Assembly: GCF_004784475.1 (NCBI RefSeq)
Contig: NZ_SRRT01000007.1
Location: forward strand, 434,001 to 498,000
Length of the DNA stretch: 64,000 bases
Direction of reading: 5' to 3'
DNA from: Streptomyces bauhiniae
GTDB lineage: Bacteria > Actinomycetota > Actinomycetes > Streptomycetales > Streptomycetaceae
A program made the translations under genes and the position numbers. Positions 8,199 through 16,395 of this stretch are shown here, in pieces. Position 1 is the first letter of the stretch. Each line of letters starts with the position of its first letter. Below the pieces are notes generated by a model that saw only the letters and a program-made list of their open reading frames with translations, ran no database searches and was not told the DNA's origin.

Positions 8199-8681
8199 TC
8201 AGTCCGGGTTCCGGCTCAGCCACTCCCGCAGGGCGGTGAAGTCGGCCGGGGTCAGCCCGTAGTCGTGGTCCACGCGGTGCAGCAGGGCCGGGGCGGGGTG
8301 GTGGACGGCGACGTACGCCCGGTCGGCCTCGGTGATCTCGTCGTCGATCCAGATGAACGGCCGGCCCGCCGCGAACTCCACCAGCGGGCGCGTCTTCCAG
8401 TGGGTCAGCGCGGGCGGCTCGTCCTCGTCCGGCCACGGCACCACCGGCAACGGCGGCAGCCCCAGCCACGGCCCGACCACCGCGTTGGCGTCATCCAGCC
8501 AGGTCGACGCCCACACCAGCTCACAACCCAACTCCAGCAGCCGCGCCCCGAGCCCTGGATCGACCCGCCCCAGCAGCGGATGCCCACCCGTGCCACCACC
8601 CCGCTCGAACTCCGGGTACGCGCCGTCGGGCGCGCCGAAGGGAATGAGCGGACCGTCGATGTCGAGAAAGAGCAGCATCAC
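8199..8681 (-). CDS. HAD domain-containing protein
   Basis: A 160-residue protein whose N-terminus MLLFLDIDGPLIPFG holds HAD motif I (DxDG; second Asp present). WASTWLDDAN is the region of motif II, and PFIWIDDEI carries the acidic motif IV. It matches the small actinobacterial HAD family also called the HAD domain of Swiss-army-knife RNA repair proteins; here it stands alone without ligase or kinase modules. Expected activity is a cytosolic phosphatase with unknown substrate. The start could be either of two adjacent ATGs (8681 or 8678). It is convergent with the aldo/keto reductase, 3 bases apart. Confidence 0.8.
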   Translation of the reverse strand: MMLLFLDIDGPLIPFGAPDGAYPEFERGGGTGGHPLLGRVDPGLGARLLELGCELVWASTWLDDANAVVGPWLGLPPLPVVPWPDEDEPPALTHWKTRPLVEFAAGRPFIWIDDEITEADRAYVAVHHPAPALLHRVDHDYGLTPADFTALREWLSRNPD

Positions 8682-8708
8682 CCCTCAGCATCGGGCATCC
8701 CCGGGGCC

Positions 8709-9797
8709 CTAGCCAGAGAACGGCGCGGACGCCTGCACCGTGTGCCACCGCTCCAGGGCCGCCGCCACCCGCTCCACATCCGGCACCTCCGTCACGCCCA
8801 GCGGACGCGCTCCCCGCGCCAGAATCTCCCGCAGCTTCACCGCGAGGGACGAGACCGGGGGCGCGGCCGGGTCCTCCAGGGCCAGGGCCGAGCGGATGAC
8901 GTCCGTGAAGACGGACTGGGCGCGCTTGTAGGCGAGCAGGGGTGCCAGGTCGTCCGTCCAGCCGCGCACGCTCAGCGGGCGGACCGCGCGGACGGTCGTG
9001 TGCCAGCGGGCGGCGATCTCGCGGGACTGGGCGGCGGGGTAGCGCATGAGGTGGAGGTGGGTGGCGAGGTCGTAGAGGGGGTCGCCGACCATGGCGAGTT
9101 CCCAGTCGATGGTCCAGAGGCGGTCCACGGGATCGACGATGAAGTTCTCGCGGTGCAGGTCGGCGTGGAGGAGGCAGAAGGGCCGCCGGGACAGCCCGTG
9201 CACATGGGCGCGGAGGTGCGTGAACGAGGTCTCGGTGAGGCCGAGTTCGGCGAAGAGCCGCTCGAAGCGGTCGAGGTTGCGGCGGTAGACGCGGTGCTCG
9301 GTGAAGTGGACGAGCCGCTCCAGGAAGCCGTCGCTGTCGCCGTCCGCCGGCCGGTCCTCGGCGGCGCAGCGCCGCTCGGCGGTGACGTCGTCCGGGCCGA
9401 TCGCGGCGAGCCTGCCGAACAGCTCGGTGAGCTGGCGGACGAGCGCCTCCGGCACCTCGGCGCCGGACGGGTGGAGCGCGCCGAGGGTGCTGCCCTCGAT
9501 GAACCGCATCAGCCGCATCCCGCCGACCTCCACCAGGCCGGGCACGCGCGGTACGCGGTCGCCCAGCGCGGTGAGCAGGCGTTCCTCCGAGGCGAAGCAG
9601 CGCCGGTCGAACCAGAGCAGCCCGTCGCGGGGCTCCCGGCACTTCCACCGCCCCGGATGCAGCCGTGCCGCCTCACCGGCCAGCGGGAAGACGTAGGTCT
9701 CGTGGTGGTAGCCCTGCAGCGGGCCCTCGACCACCTTGTCGTCGCCGCTGGCCCCGGCCGCGTTCAGCCGGGCAATCGAAACCGTTTCGGGGGACAT
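8709..9797 (-). CDS. aminoglycoside phosphotransferase (APH)-family kinase
   Basis: A 362-residue cytosolic protein of the protein-kinase-like fold. The catalytic loop is CLLHADLHRENFIVD (HxDxxxxN) near residue 228, and the metal-binding segment is WTIDWELAMVGDPLYDLA (D-W-E-x6-DP). An N-terminal lobe with the GYHHETYVFPL glycine-region precedes it. ATG 9797 (MSPETVSIARLNAAG) is chosen because the frame upstream is low-complexity. Family members phosphorylate aminoglycosides, choline, homoserine or fructosamines, and the sequence does not tell which. It lies downstream of devB on the same strand after 138 bases. Confidence 0.85.
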   Translation of the reverse strand: MSPETVSIARLNAAGASGDDKVVEGPLQGYHHETYVFPLAGEAARLHPGRWKCREPRDGLLWFDRRCFASEERLLTALGDRVPRVPGLVEVGGMRLMRFIEGSTLGALHPSGAEVPEALVRQLTELFGRLAAIGPDDVTAERRCAAEDRPADGDSDGFLERLVHFTEHRVYRRNLDRFERLFAELGLTETSFTHLRAHVHGLSRRPFCLLHADLHRENFIVDPVDRLWTIDWELAMVGDPLYDLATHLHLMRYPAAQSREIAARWHTTVRAVRPLSVRGWTDDLAPLLAYKRAQSVFTDVIRSALALEDPAAPPVSSLAVKLREILARGARPLGVTEVPDVERVAAALERWHTVQASAPFSG

Positions 9798-9935
9798 GGC
9801 CCGTTCTCTCGCCGTGCGCCCTGCCGAAAGGGGCGGAAGTGGCAGCACGGTACCGCCTCGGGAGCGGGTCCCGGCCCCACGACTCCGGGCTGGTTCCCCC
9901 GTACCGGGGACCGGGCGCACGCGCGTACGAGCAAG

Positions 9936-10661
9936 CTATCCCCGCAGGGCGAGCAGCAGGGGTTCCAGGGAGGTGAGGACCGTGTCGGCGCCCGAGGCGC
10001 GGAGCTGCTTGGCGCGGCGCTCACCGCTCGCGTAGCCGAGGAAGCGCACCCCGGCCCGCTCGGCGGCGACGAGGTCGGTGGGCGAGTCCCCGATCATCAG
10101 CGCGGACTCGGGGGCGGCGCCCAGCGCGGCGAGGGCCCGGTCGAGGCAGTACGGGTCGGGTTTGAGGCGGTGCAGCTCGGCGGTACGGCCGTAGATGTGC
10201 GGGGCGAAGCAGCCGGTCAGGCCACGGCCGGCGAGGTAGGCGTGGACCACGCGCGGGGAGTTGTTGGTGGTGACGGCCAGCCGGGAGCCGACGGCGGACC
10301 AGGTGCGGATCAGCGGGTCGGCGTGCGGGGTCGGCCACGCGGAGGCGGCGGCCAGCAGCTCCTCCTGGGTGAGGCGCTCCTCCAGCTCGGCGACGAGGTC
10401 GCTGCCGGGGTGGCGGCGGTCCACCGCGCGCAGCACCACCTGCGGGTCCAGCGTCTCCCGCTCGTCCTCGGTGAGCAGCCCGCGCAGGCCGCGCCCGGCC
10501 AGCCACTCCACCAGCCCGGCCGCGACCCGCTCGGCGCGGTGCCGGGCGAAGAGGCGGCAGACCGGGCCGTCGAAGTCCCAGAGGACGACCCGCGCGCCGA
10601 TCAGTTCCCGTAGCTTCTCGGTCCTCTGGTCGCTCTTTTCCTCGACCGATTCGGTCGCCAT
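9936..10661 (-). CDS. devB: HAD-superfamily hydrolase, DevB-like
   Basis: All four HAD motifs are present: VVLWDFDGPVC (nucleophile Asp), LAVTTNNS, HRLKPDPYCL (Lys) and ALMIGDSPTDL. The cap lies between motifs I and II, as in subfamily I phosphatases. It follows devA on the same strand, matching the known S. coelicolor devA-devB operon, in which DevB is a putative phosphatase/hydrolase of unknown substrate. I used ATG 10661 (241 residues). An alternative GTG at 10700 overlaps the devA stop by one base (TAGTG) and would add 13 residues with translational coupling. Identification as devB rests on context plus family. Confidence 0.82.
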   Translation of the reverse strand: MATESVEEKSDQRTEKLRELIGARVVLWDFDGPVCRLFARHRAERVAAGLVEWLAGRGLRGLLTEDERETLDPQVVLRAVDRRHPGSDLVAELEERLTQEELLAAASAWPTPHADPLIRTWSAVGSRLAVTTNNSPRVVHAYLAGRGLTGCFAPHIYGRTAELHRLKPDPYCLDRALAALGAAPESALMIGDSPTDLVAAERAGVRFLGYASGERRAKQLRASGADTVLTSLEPLLLALRG

Positions 10662-10699
10662 CAGCTCATGCTGCGTCGTTTCCGGCGTCTTGGAAGTCA

Positions 10700-11551
10700 C
10701 TAGGAGAGTGTCAGGTCCGTCGTGATGGTTTCCCAGAGGGCGTCGAACCACTTCTGCGACTGTTCCACGAAGGAGGCGTCCCGTTGACCCGACCGCTTCT
10801 CGAAGGAGAACAGCATCGACTCCGAGCCGAGGGTGTCGAACATCTCCAGGGTGCCGGTGTCGGTGGGCTCCTCGCGCCGGGTAACCATGTAGTACGCGTA
10901 CAGCGCCTCCGCGCCGTTGAGCAGGTACAGCTTGGCCGGCGGGGTGAAGGGCAGCGCGCGGAAGGTCACGTGGACGTCGATGTCGTGCGTGGCCCGCAGC
11001 GCGTTGAGGTTGTACTGGAGCACCTGCCCCTGGGCGTTGCGCATCGCCAGCCAGCGCCGGTGCACCGGGTCCGCGTCGTCCCCCTCGGGGTCCACCGGGA
11101 CCGGGAAGGCGAGGCTGATGTCGCGCGAGGGCAGCAGCACGCGCACGTCGATGCGCTCGGGGCGCACCCGGCCCTCGTGGATCAGCCGCAGCGGCTCGCC
11201 GAGGGCGGGGATCAGGCTCTGCGCGGTCAGGCAGACGGCGTCCACGCGGACGTGGGGCACGGTGAACGCCTCCGCCAGCCGGTGGGCGAGGGCGACCATC
11301 GTGGGCTGGGGGCCGTCCTGCGCGGGGGCGGGCTCCGCGACGCGCGGCGGGCTGCCCTTGGTGACGCCGGTGAGCAGACCCTCGTCGTGCAGCAGACGCA
11401 GGGCCTGGCGGACCGCACCGCGCTCCACGCCGAACTCCTCAGCCAACTCGGCCTGGGTGGGCAGCCGTTCGCCCGCCCGCAGCTCACCGGCACGGATGCG
11501 GGCGCGCAGGGCGTCGGCGATCTCCTGGGCGGTGAACCGTCTGCCGCTCAC
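10700..11551 (-). CDS. devA: GntR-family developmental regulator DevA
   Basis: A 283-residue protein with an N-terminal GntR winged helix (residues ~6-68: FTAQEIADALRARIRAGELR, LPTQAELAEEFGVERGAVRQ) and a C-terminal domain unlike FadR or HutC ligand domains (RIDVRVLLPSRDISLAFPVP, FRALPFTPPAKLYLLNGAEA). This C-terminal domain is shared with the neighbour at 11667. In S. coelicolor the GntR-like protein co-transcribed with devB is DevA, needed for aerial development; that is the basis of the name. GTG 11551 has CAGGAG upstream at good spacing; GTG 11572 is an alternative. A 17-bp palindrome lies about 100 bases upstream. Confidence 0.85.
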   Translation of the reverse strand: MSGRRFTAQEIADALRARIRAGELRAGERLPTQAELAEEFGVERGAVRQALRLLHDEGLLTGVTKGSPPRVAEPAPAQDGPQPTMVALAHRLAEAFTVPHVRVDAVCLTAQSLIPALGEPLRLIHEGRVRPERIDVRVLLPSRDISLAFPVPVDPEGDDADPVHRRWLAMRNAQGQVLQYNLNALRATHDIDVHVTFRALPFTPPAKLYLLNGAEALYAYYMVTRREEPTDTGTLEMFDTLGSESMLFSFEKRSGQRDASFVEQSQKWFDALWETITTDLTLS

Positions 11552-11647
11552 TGCCACGTTCTCCTGGGTCACGACCAAACGGTACAACCTCAGCCCATCT
11601 ACGGGCAGTTGTCGGCAAGTAGCTGCCAAGTGCGGACCACAGAACAT

Positions 11648-11664
11648 GAGTTGGCTGCCAACTC
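11648..11664. promoter_or_regulatory. candidate Dev-type operator upstream of devA
   Basis: GAGTTGGCTGCCAACTC is a perfect 8+1+8 palindrome, 96 bases upstream of the devA start and overlapping the region just before the devE stop. The same core AGTTGGC-N-GCCAACT occurs upstream of devE (12656-12672). A second shared block (AACTGCC..AGATGG....GTTGTA on the minus strand) lies at about 11583-11610 and 12579-12607, at matching places before the two genes. Confidence 0.6.
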
Positions 11665-11666
11665 GG

Positions 11667-12569
11667 CTACCCCAGCACCAGTTCCGAGCTGATCGTCTCC
11701 CACAGCGCGTCGAACCAGAGCCGGGACTGCGATACGAACTCGGTGTCCCGCTCCCCCGCCCCCCGTGCGAAGGCGAACAGCATCGAGCGGGTGCCCTCGG
11801 CGTCGTACAGCGCCAGGTGCTCAGGACCTATGTCCCGCTCCCGCCGGGCCAGCGTGTAGTACGCGAACAGCGCCTCGGAGCCGTTGAGCAGGTACAGCTT
11901 GACCGGCGGGGTGAAGGGGAGCGCGCGGAAGCGGACCCGGACGTCGATGCCGTGCGTGGTGCGCAGCGCGAGCAGGTTGTGCCGGAGGACCTGGCCCTGG
12001 GCGTTGCGCTGGGCCAGCCAGCGCCGGTGCAGCAGGTCGGTGTCGGCGGCGTCCACCGGCGCGGGGAAGGCGAGGGCGATGTCGCGGCTCGGCAGCAGCA
12101 GCCGTACGTCGATCTTGGCCGGTTTCAGCCCTCCCGCGTGGATCTGCCGCAGCGGTTCCCCGATGGCGAGGGTGAGCGAGACGGAGGTCAGACAGAGGGC
12201 GTCCACGCGGACGTGCGGGACGGCGAAGGCGGCCGCGACGCGGGGCGCGAGGCCGGCCATCGTGGGCTGCGGCGGCGCGGCCGGGCCCACCGCGCCGGGC
12301 GGGACGGCCACCGTGGCCGGGCTGCCCTGCGACGATCCGGCGAGCAGCCGCTCCACCCGCAGGATGCGCAGCGCCTCGCGGACCGTGCCGCGCTCGACCC
12401 CGAACTCCTCGGCCAGTTCCGCCTGGGTGGGCAGCCGCTCGCCGGGGCGCAGCACACCGGTGTCGATACGGGTGCGCAGGGTGTCGGCCACCACGCGAGA
12501 GGTGACACGTGAGGGATGTGACCGTGGTGACCTCTTCCGCCCAGTGGCGGAGACGTGTTCCGGGTCCAC
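11667..12569 (-). CDS. devE: DevA-like GntR regulator, DevE paralogue
   Basis: About 300 residues. From LPTQAELAEEFGVERGTVREAL onward it aligns with DevA along the full length (IDVRLLLPSRDIALAFPAP, FRALPFTPPVKLYLLNGSEA, RLWFDALWETISSELVLG), so the two are duplicates. In S. coelicolor a DevA paralogue encoded next to devAB is called DevE, with a distinct developmental role. The start is unsure: GTG 12569 is used, and TTG 12575 or an internal GTG near 12497 are possible; no strong ribosome site marks any. It shares its operator type with devA, so mutual or self regulation is likely. No hydrolase gene follows this copy. Confidence 0.8.
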   Translation of the reverse strand: MDPEHVSATGRKRSPRSHPSRVTSRVVADTLRTRIDTGVLRPGERLPTQAELAEEFGVERGTVREALRILRVERLLAGSSQGSPATVAVPPGAVGPAAPPQPTMAGLAPRVAAAFAVPHVRVDALCLTSVSLTLAIGEPLRQIHAGGLKPAKIDVRLLLPSRDIALAFPAPVDAADTDLLHRRWLAQRNAQGQVLRHNLLALRTTHGIDVRVRFRALPFTPPVKLYLLNGSEALFAYYTLARRERDIGPEHLALYDAEGTRSMLFAFARGAGERDTEFVSQSRLWFDALWETISSELVLG

Positions 12570-12655
12570 GGACAAAGGCTACAACTTCCCGCCATCTTCC
12601 GGCAGTTCGCGGGATGATGGTTATGAGCCGCTTCCACGCGGCTATAACTACAGTG

Positions 12656-12672
12656 AAGTTGGCAGCCAACTT
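12656..12672. promoter_or_regulatory. candidate Dev-type operator upstream of devE
   Basis: AAGTTGGCAGCCAACTT is a perfect 8+1+8 palindrome about 87 bases upstream of the devE start. Its core AGTTGGC-N-GCCAACT is identical to that of the site at 11648-11664 before devA, which supports one shared DNA-binding specificity for the two paralogues. Confidence 0.6.
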
Positions 12673-12762
12673 GACCGACATGGTCGAGCTTTCCGGCGGT
12701 TGGCCGACCGGGCTCCCCTCCGGAGGGGAGCCGGGAGCCCGGCAGGGGGCGGCCACGGGAGC

Positions 12763-12825
12763 GCACAGCCACAACTGAACACCCGCACAGCCACAACCGA
12801 AGAACGTCCAGCGCACAGCCACAAC
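12763..12825. repeat. three GCACAGCCACAAC direct repeats
   Basis: Copies start at 12763, 12785 and 12813 (spacing 22 and 28 bp), each 13 identical bases and each followed by an (N)GAA-like tail. They lie downstream of the Eis-like gene and about 200 bases upstream of devE. They could be regulator half-sites. They are too few and too short for a CRISPR array. Confidence 0.6.
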
Positions 12826-12879
12826 AGAACAGCTACGGATGAACGGCCGCCGGCACGGCAGGTGACGACCGGGGCCGGG

Positions 12880-14118
12880 TCAGAAGGAGTCCGGGCACCA
12901 CGGGCGCGCGGACGTGCGGAACAGCGCGTCGGCCGCACGGGCGGCGCCCTCCCGCTCCTCCTGGACCCGCCCCAGCGCCGCCAGCCGTGCCGTCGAGCCG
13001 TCTCCGAGCCACACCGTGGCCAGCTCGGCCACCGGCAGCGTCAGGTCGGCGGACGCACCGCCCGCCGGGGTGCAGGACGCGCCCTCGGGGGACGCCTCCA
13101 GCCGGTACCGCCCGCCCGCCGTGCCGTCCTCGTCCAGCACCTGAAGCACCAGCGATCCGGACCGCTCGTAGCTCCGCGCCTCCAGCGCCCGTACGACGTC
13201 CAGCAGCCGGACCCACAGCCAGTCCGTGTGCGTCTCGACGCGGGCCGCGCGGACGTCGGGCAGCAGGAAGGGGAGCAGGGAGTCCGGGGCCCGCCAGCCG
13301 GTCTTGACGTGGGCGATCCAGTCGATCGAGCACAGGTAGCGCCACAGCGCGGCCTCGGCCGCCGGGGTCGCGGCGGTCAGCCAGTCCACCTTCGCCGCGT
13401 TGTCCGGCTGCTGCCCCTCCCACTTGGCCTCGCAGCGGTACGACACCAGGCCCTCGACCTCGCCGGAGGCCGACCGGTACACCGCGTAGAACGGCTCGGT
13501 CCAGTCCCGGCCGAAGCGGGCCACGCCGGTACGGGCGTCCCACCACAGCTCGTCCCGGCCGATCGCGCCCGGCGTCACCGCGCGCACCCGCTCGGACAGC
13601 TTCGGGCCCAGCGCGCGCACCTCGGCGCCGTCCACCAGGTCGATCCGGGCGCCGTCCCCGGGGCCGGCCCAGCGCGGGTCGAGCCCCGAACGGCCCACGT
13701 CCACGGTCCAGTTGGTCGCCCAGGTCGCGGGGCCGAAGCCGTGCTTGCCGTAGATCGGGTACTCGGCGGCGATCAGGGTGGCGATCACGTCCCCGCGCTC
13801 CCGCGCGGCCGCCAGGTCCTCGCGCATCATGCGGGTGAGCAGGCCGCGGCGGCGGTGCGTCGGGGAGACGGTGACGTTGGAGACCGCGTTGGAGGCGACG
13901 TACGCGCCGCCGACCGCGGTGACCTCCTGGGCGAAGGAGCGGAAGGTGCCGACGCAACGGGCGCCGTCGAAGGCGCCGAGCAGGCGGCCCGGCTCGAACT
14001 GCCGCAGCCTCGCGGCCCGTTGCTCCGCAGTGATCACCGGGTCCTGGAGGAAACCGGTGTCCAGCGCGCGGTGCCAGTTGTCGAACTCGTCTTCGGCCAC
14101 GGGGCGTACGTCGATCAT
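12880..14118 (-). CDS. Eis-like GNAT N-acetyltransferase
   Basis: 412 residues, the normal size of the Eis family. The N-terminal GNAT domain has NVTVSPTHRRRGLLTRMMREDL (V-x5-R-R-x-G-x-L CoA loop, residues ~92-113). A second GNAT-like domain follows, and the C-terminal sterol-carrier-like domain ends in a terminal Phe (CPDSF), the C-terminal carboxylate being the catalytic base in Eis. The conserved YPIYGKHGFGPA is present. Eis enzymes acetylate amines such as aminoglycosides at several positions, but the native substrate here is unknown. The start MIDVRPVAEDEF at ATG 14118 is preferred over an upstream in-frame ATG. The next gene on this strand is rsiG, 62 bases upstream. Confidence 0.85.
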   Translation of the reverse strand: MIDVRPVAEDEFDNWHRALDTGFLQDPVITAEQRAARLRQFEPGRLLGAFDGARCVGTFRSFAQEVTAVGGAYVASNAVSNVTVSPTHRRRGLLTRMMREDLAAARERGDVIATLIAAEYPIYGKHGFGPATWATNWTVDVGRSGLDPRWAGPGDGARIDLVDGAEVRALGPKLSERVRAVTPGAIGRDELWWDARTGVARFGRDWTEPFYAVYRSASGEVEGLVSYRCEAKWEGQQPDNAAKVDWLTAATPAAEAALWRYLCSIDWIAHVKTGWRAPDSLLPFLLPDVRAARVETHTDWLWVRLLDVVRALEARSYERSGSLVLQVLDEDGTAGGRYRLEASPEGASCTPAGGASADLTLPVAELATVWLGDGSTARLAALGRVQEEREGAARAADALFRTSARPWCPDSF

Positions 14119-14179
14119 GGCGCCACGGTAGGCGCGGGACCCGGCGTGTGTCGCGCGCATTTCCCGTGCCCCGGTCCGC

Positions 14180-14776
14180 TCAGACCAGCAGGTCGTCCAC
14201 CTGGGCCTCGCCGGCCCGGTACCGGCGCGCGATCTCGCCGCCGCAGTCGTCGGCGGTGCGCTGGAGGCCCTGGCGGCGGTGGGAGATCTCCTGCTCGTAC
14301 TCCGTCAGCCGGCCCATCGCGGCGGCCAGCTCGGCGTCCGTGCGGGCGGTGAGGTCGGACAGCTCGACCTCGGCGAGCATCTCCGCCGCGAGCTTGCCGT
14401 ACTCCTCGCTGTGCGGGGTGCCGAGGGTGACATGGCGGGCGGAGGAGCGGTGGCGGGCCGGGGCGTCGGCGAGGATCTCCGACAGCCGCTCCACCACGGA
14501 CCCGTCCACCGGCGCCGGCACCCGCTCCCCGCCCCGGCGGGCCAGCTCGGCGCGCAGGATGTCGATGCGGCCCTGGAGCAGCCGCCGGACGTAGCTCAGG
14601 TCGGCCTCCTCGCGCTGGGCGTCCCGGCGCAGGGCGCGCAGCTCGGGCAGGCTCAGCGGGGCGAGGACGCTCGCGGCGGACTCCGTCGACGGCGCGTTCG
14701 GCGGGCTCGGCGGGCTCTCGGCGCGCTGTGCGGGCGGCCGGTGTGTGACCGGACCACTGGTGCTCGGTGTGCTCAT
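14180..14776 (-). CDS. rsiG: anti-sigma factor RsiG (c-di-GMP binding, partner of WhiG)
   Basis: A 198-residue protein with a disordered Pro/Ser-rich N-terminus (1-40) and two long helices. Each helix carries the RsiG c-di-GMP signature E-x3-S-x2-R-x3-Q-x3-D: first copy E57-S61-R64-Q68-D72, second copy E161-S165-R168-Q172-D176. Both are complete. In Streptomyces, RsiG loaded with c-di-GMP holds the sporulation sigma factor WhiG inactive; falling c-di-GMP releases it. ATG 14776 (MSTPSTSGP) is chosen over upstream codons in low-complexity sequence. It lies divergent from dtd. The signature makes this assignment firm. Confidence 0.93.
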   Translation of the reverse strand: MSTPSTSGPVTHRPPAQRAESPPSPPNAPSTESAASVLAPLSLPELRALRRDAQREEADLSYVRRLLQGRIDILRAELARRGGERVPAPVDGSVVERLSEILADAPARHRSSARHVTLGTPHSEEYGKLAAEMLAEVELSDLTARTDAELAAAMGRLTEYEQEISHRRQGLQRTADDCGGEIARRYRAGEAQVDDLLV

Positions 14777-14938
14777 GTGCGGTGGACCGTCCCCTCGACC
14801 GGCGTGTGGGAAGCATCGTGCCACCCCCGGTGGCCGCTATGTGACCGACTGCCCCCGAACGGCCCTGGATGGGGGGTATGGATATGTTGCGGACCCCCCG
14901 GACCGGCGCACCCACCACCGCACGGCATGATGGTTCGC

Positions 14939-15364
14939 ATGCGTGCGGTGGTGCAACGAGTGGACGGCGCGAGCGTCGTCGTGGACGGCGAGACGGTGGG
15001 CGCCATCGAGGGCGAGGGCCTGTGCGTCCTGGTCGGCGTGACCCACGAGGACACCAAGGAGAAGGCCGCCCAACTGGCCCGCAAACTCTGGTCGGTGCGC
15101 ATGCTCGCCGACGAGAAGTCGTGCAGCGACACAGGCGCCCCCCTCCTGGTCATCAGCCAGTTCACCCTCTACGGCGACGCCCGCAAGGGCCGCCGCCCCA
15201 CCTGGAACGCCGCCGCCCCCGGCCCGGTCGCCGAACCCCTGGTCGACGAGGTCGTAGCCCAGCTCCGCGCCCTCGGCGCAACAGTCGCCACGGGCCGCTT
15301 CGGCGCCCAGATGCGCGTGTCGTTGGTGAACGACGGCCCCTTCACGATCCTGGTCGAGGTCTAG
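14939..15364 (+). CDS. dtd: D-aminoacyl-tRNA deacylase
   Basis: A 141-residue homodimeric enzyme that removes D-amino acids wrongly attached to tRNA. Both family motifs are intact: SQFTLYGD (SQFTL, residues ~78-85) and NDGPFTI near the C-terminus (the cross-subunit GP motif). The start MRAVVQRVDGASV is the family start. An in-frame ATG at 14927 would add four residues, and neither start has a strong ribosome site. It ends 4 bp inside the convergent Lrp gene. Confidence 0.95.
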   Translation: MRAVVQRVDGASVVVDGETVGAIEGEGLCVLVGVTHEDTKEKAAQLARKLWSVRMLADEKSCSDTGAPLLVISQFTLYGDARKGRRPTWNAAAPGPVAEPLVDEVVAQLRALGATVATGRFGAQMRVSLVNDGPFTILVEV

Positions 15365-15828
15365 CCGGGCCCCTGTGCCAGCACCGCCGTCACCGGACGT
15401 CCCGGCAGCGGGCTGGAGTACACGACGCTGGTGGTGACCGCTCCCAGCCCCGAGATGCGGCCCGTGACCCGCTCCAGGTCGCGCATCGAGCGGGCGACGA
15501 CCTTCAGCACGAAGCAGTCCTCGCCCGTCACATGGTGGGCCTCCACCACCTCGGGAGTGGTGTCCAGCAGGTCGTGGAACGGCTTGTAGTTGCCGGTGGG
15601 GTAGCGCAGCCGGACGAAGGCCAGGATGTCCAGGCCGAGCGCCTCCGGGCTGACCGCGGCCGCGTAGCCGGTGAGGGCCCCGCTCTCCTCCAGCCGTCGC
15701 ACCCGTTCCGTCACCGCGCTCGGTGACATGGCGACGGTGCGGGCCAACTCGGCATAGCTGGCGCGTCCGTCGCGCTGAAGGGCGGTCAGGATGCGTATGT
15801 CGGTGGGGTCGAGGGAATCGGCGGCCAT
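15361..15828 (-). CDS. Lrp/AsnC family transcriptional regulator
   Basis: 155 residues: an N-terminal AsnC-type helix-turn-helix (LDPTDIRILTALQRDGRASYAELARTVAMSPSAVTERVRRLEESG, residues ~6-55) and a C-terminal RAM effector domain (HHVTGEDCFVLKVVARSMRDLERV). Family members form octamer-like assemblies and sense amino acids. The start at ATG 15828 gives the family length. Its 3' end overlaps dtd by 4 bp. It is divergent from the rhodanese gene at 15922, which may be a target, but the gap shows no obvious operator. Confidence 0.92.
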   Translation of the reverse strand: MAADSLDPTDIRILTALQRDGRASYAELARTVAMSPSAVTERVRRLEESGALTGYAAAVSPEALGLDILAFVRLRYPTGNYKPFHDLLDTTPEVVEAHHVTGEDCFVLKVVARSMRDLERVTGRISGLGAVTTSVVYSSPLPGRPVTAVLAQGPG

Positions 15829-15921
15829 GGCCGAGAGATACCACGGATCGCCCGGCGCGGGACGGGGAACGCCGTGGATCACCGGTTCTGCGCGGCGGCC
15901 CCCGGTCCTAGCGTCTACGGC

Positions 15922-16395
15922 ATGACAGTCACCGAGACCAGCCCCGCCCTGCGGATGCCCCCGGCCGCCCCCGCCGAGGCCGCCGCCTTCTTCGCCGCCC
16001 GCCTCGCCTTCCAGGCCGACGTGTCCGACGTGCACGCCTCGCTGGAGTCCGGCGCGCCCGGCTTCGTCCTGCTCGACTCCCGCGGCCCGGAGGCATGGGC
16101 CCACGGGCGCGTTCCCGGCGCGCTGCACCTGCCGACCGCCGAGATCCCGGCACGCGCGGCGGCCGTCCTGGACCCCGCGACTCCGGTCATCACCTACTGC
16201 TGGGGCCCGGCCTGCGACGGCGCCACCCGCGCGGCTCTGGCCCTCGCCCGGCTCGGCTACCGGGTCAAGGAGATGATCGGCGGCATGGAGTACTGGACGC
16301 GTGAGGGCTTCTCCGTCGAAACCCCGGCCGGCGCCACCCGCCGGACCCCGGACCCGCTAGTAGCCCCGCCACAGGCGGCCCACTGCGCCTGTTAG
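15922..16395 (+). CDS. rhodanese-like domain protein
   Basis: A 157-residue single-domain rhodanese. LLDSRGPEAWAHGRVPGALHLP is the conserved first part of the fold, and the active-site loop is TYCWGPACDGA, with Cys93 in the catalytic place and an extra Cys98 in the loop. The tail REGFSVE is typical for the end of the domain. It probably carries persulfide sulfur in the cytosol. ATG 15922 avoids the long upstream extension. Its 3' end overlaps the convergent membrane-protein gene by 39 bp. Confidence 0.88.
   Translation: MTVTETSPALRMPPAAPAEAAAFFAARLAFQADVSDVHASLESGAPGFVLLDSRGPEAWAHGRVPGALHLPTAEIPARAAAVLDPATPVITYCWGPACDGATRAALALARLGYRVKEMIGGMEYWTREGFSVETPAGATRRTPDPLVAPPQAAHCAC

Larger units (their letters stand above)
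12570..12879. other. 310-bp regulatory gap upstream of devE
   Basis: No gene seen. It contains the 17-bp Dev-type palindrome (12656-12672), a block resembling the devA upstream region (12579-12607), and three direct repeats of GCACAGCCACAAC (12763-12825). The stretch 12580-12680 is noticeably less GC-rich than its surroundings, as expected for a promoter region. Confidence 0.6.

Noticed and set aside
8265..10613. 782-residue plus-strand frame opposite the HAD, kinase and devB genes
   Set aside because: Low-complexity antisense translation crossing three real genes.
12763..12825. possible CRISPR array
   Set aside because: Three 13-bp repeats with 9-15 bp between them are too short and irregular, and no cas genes are present.
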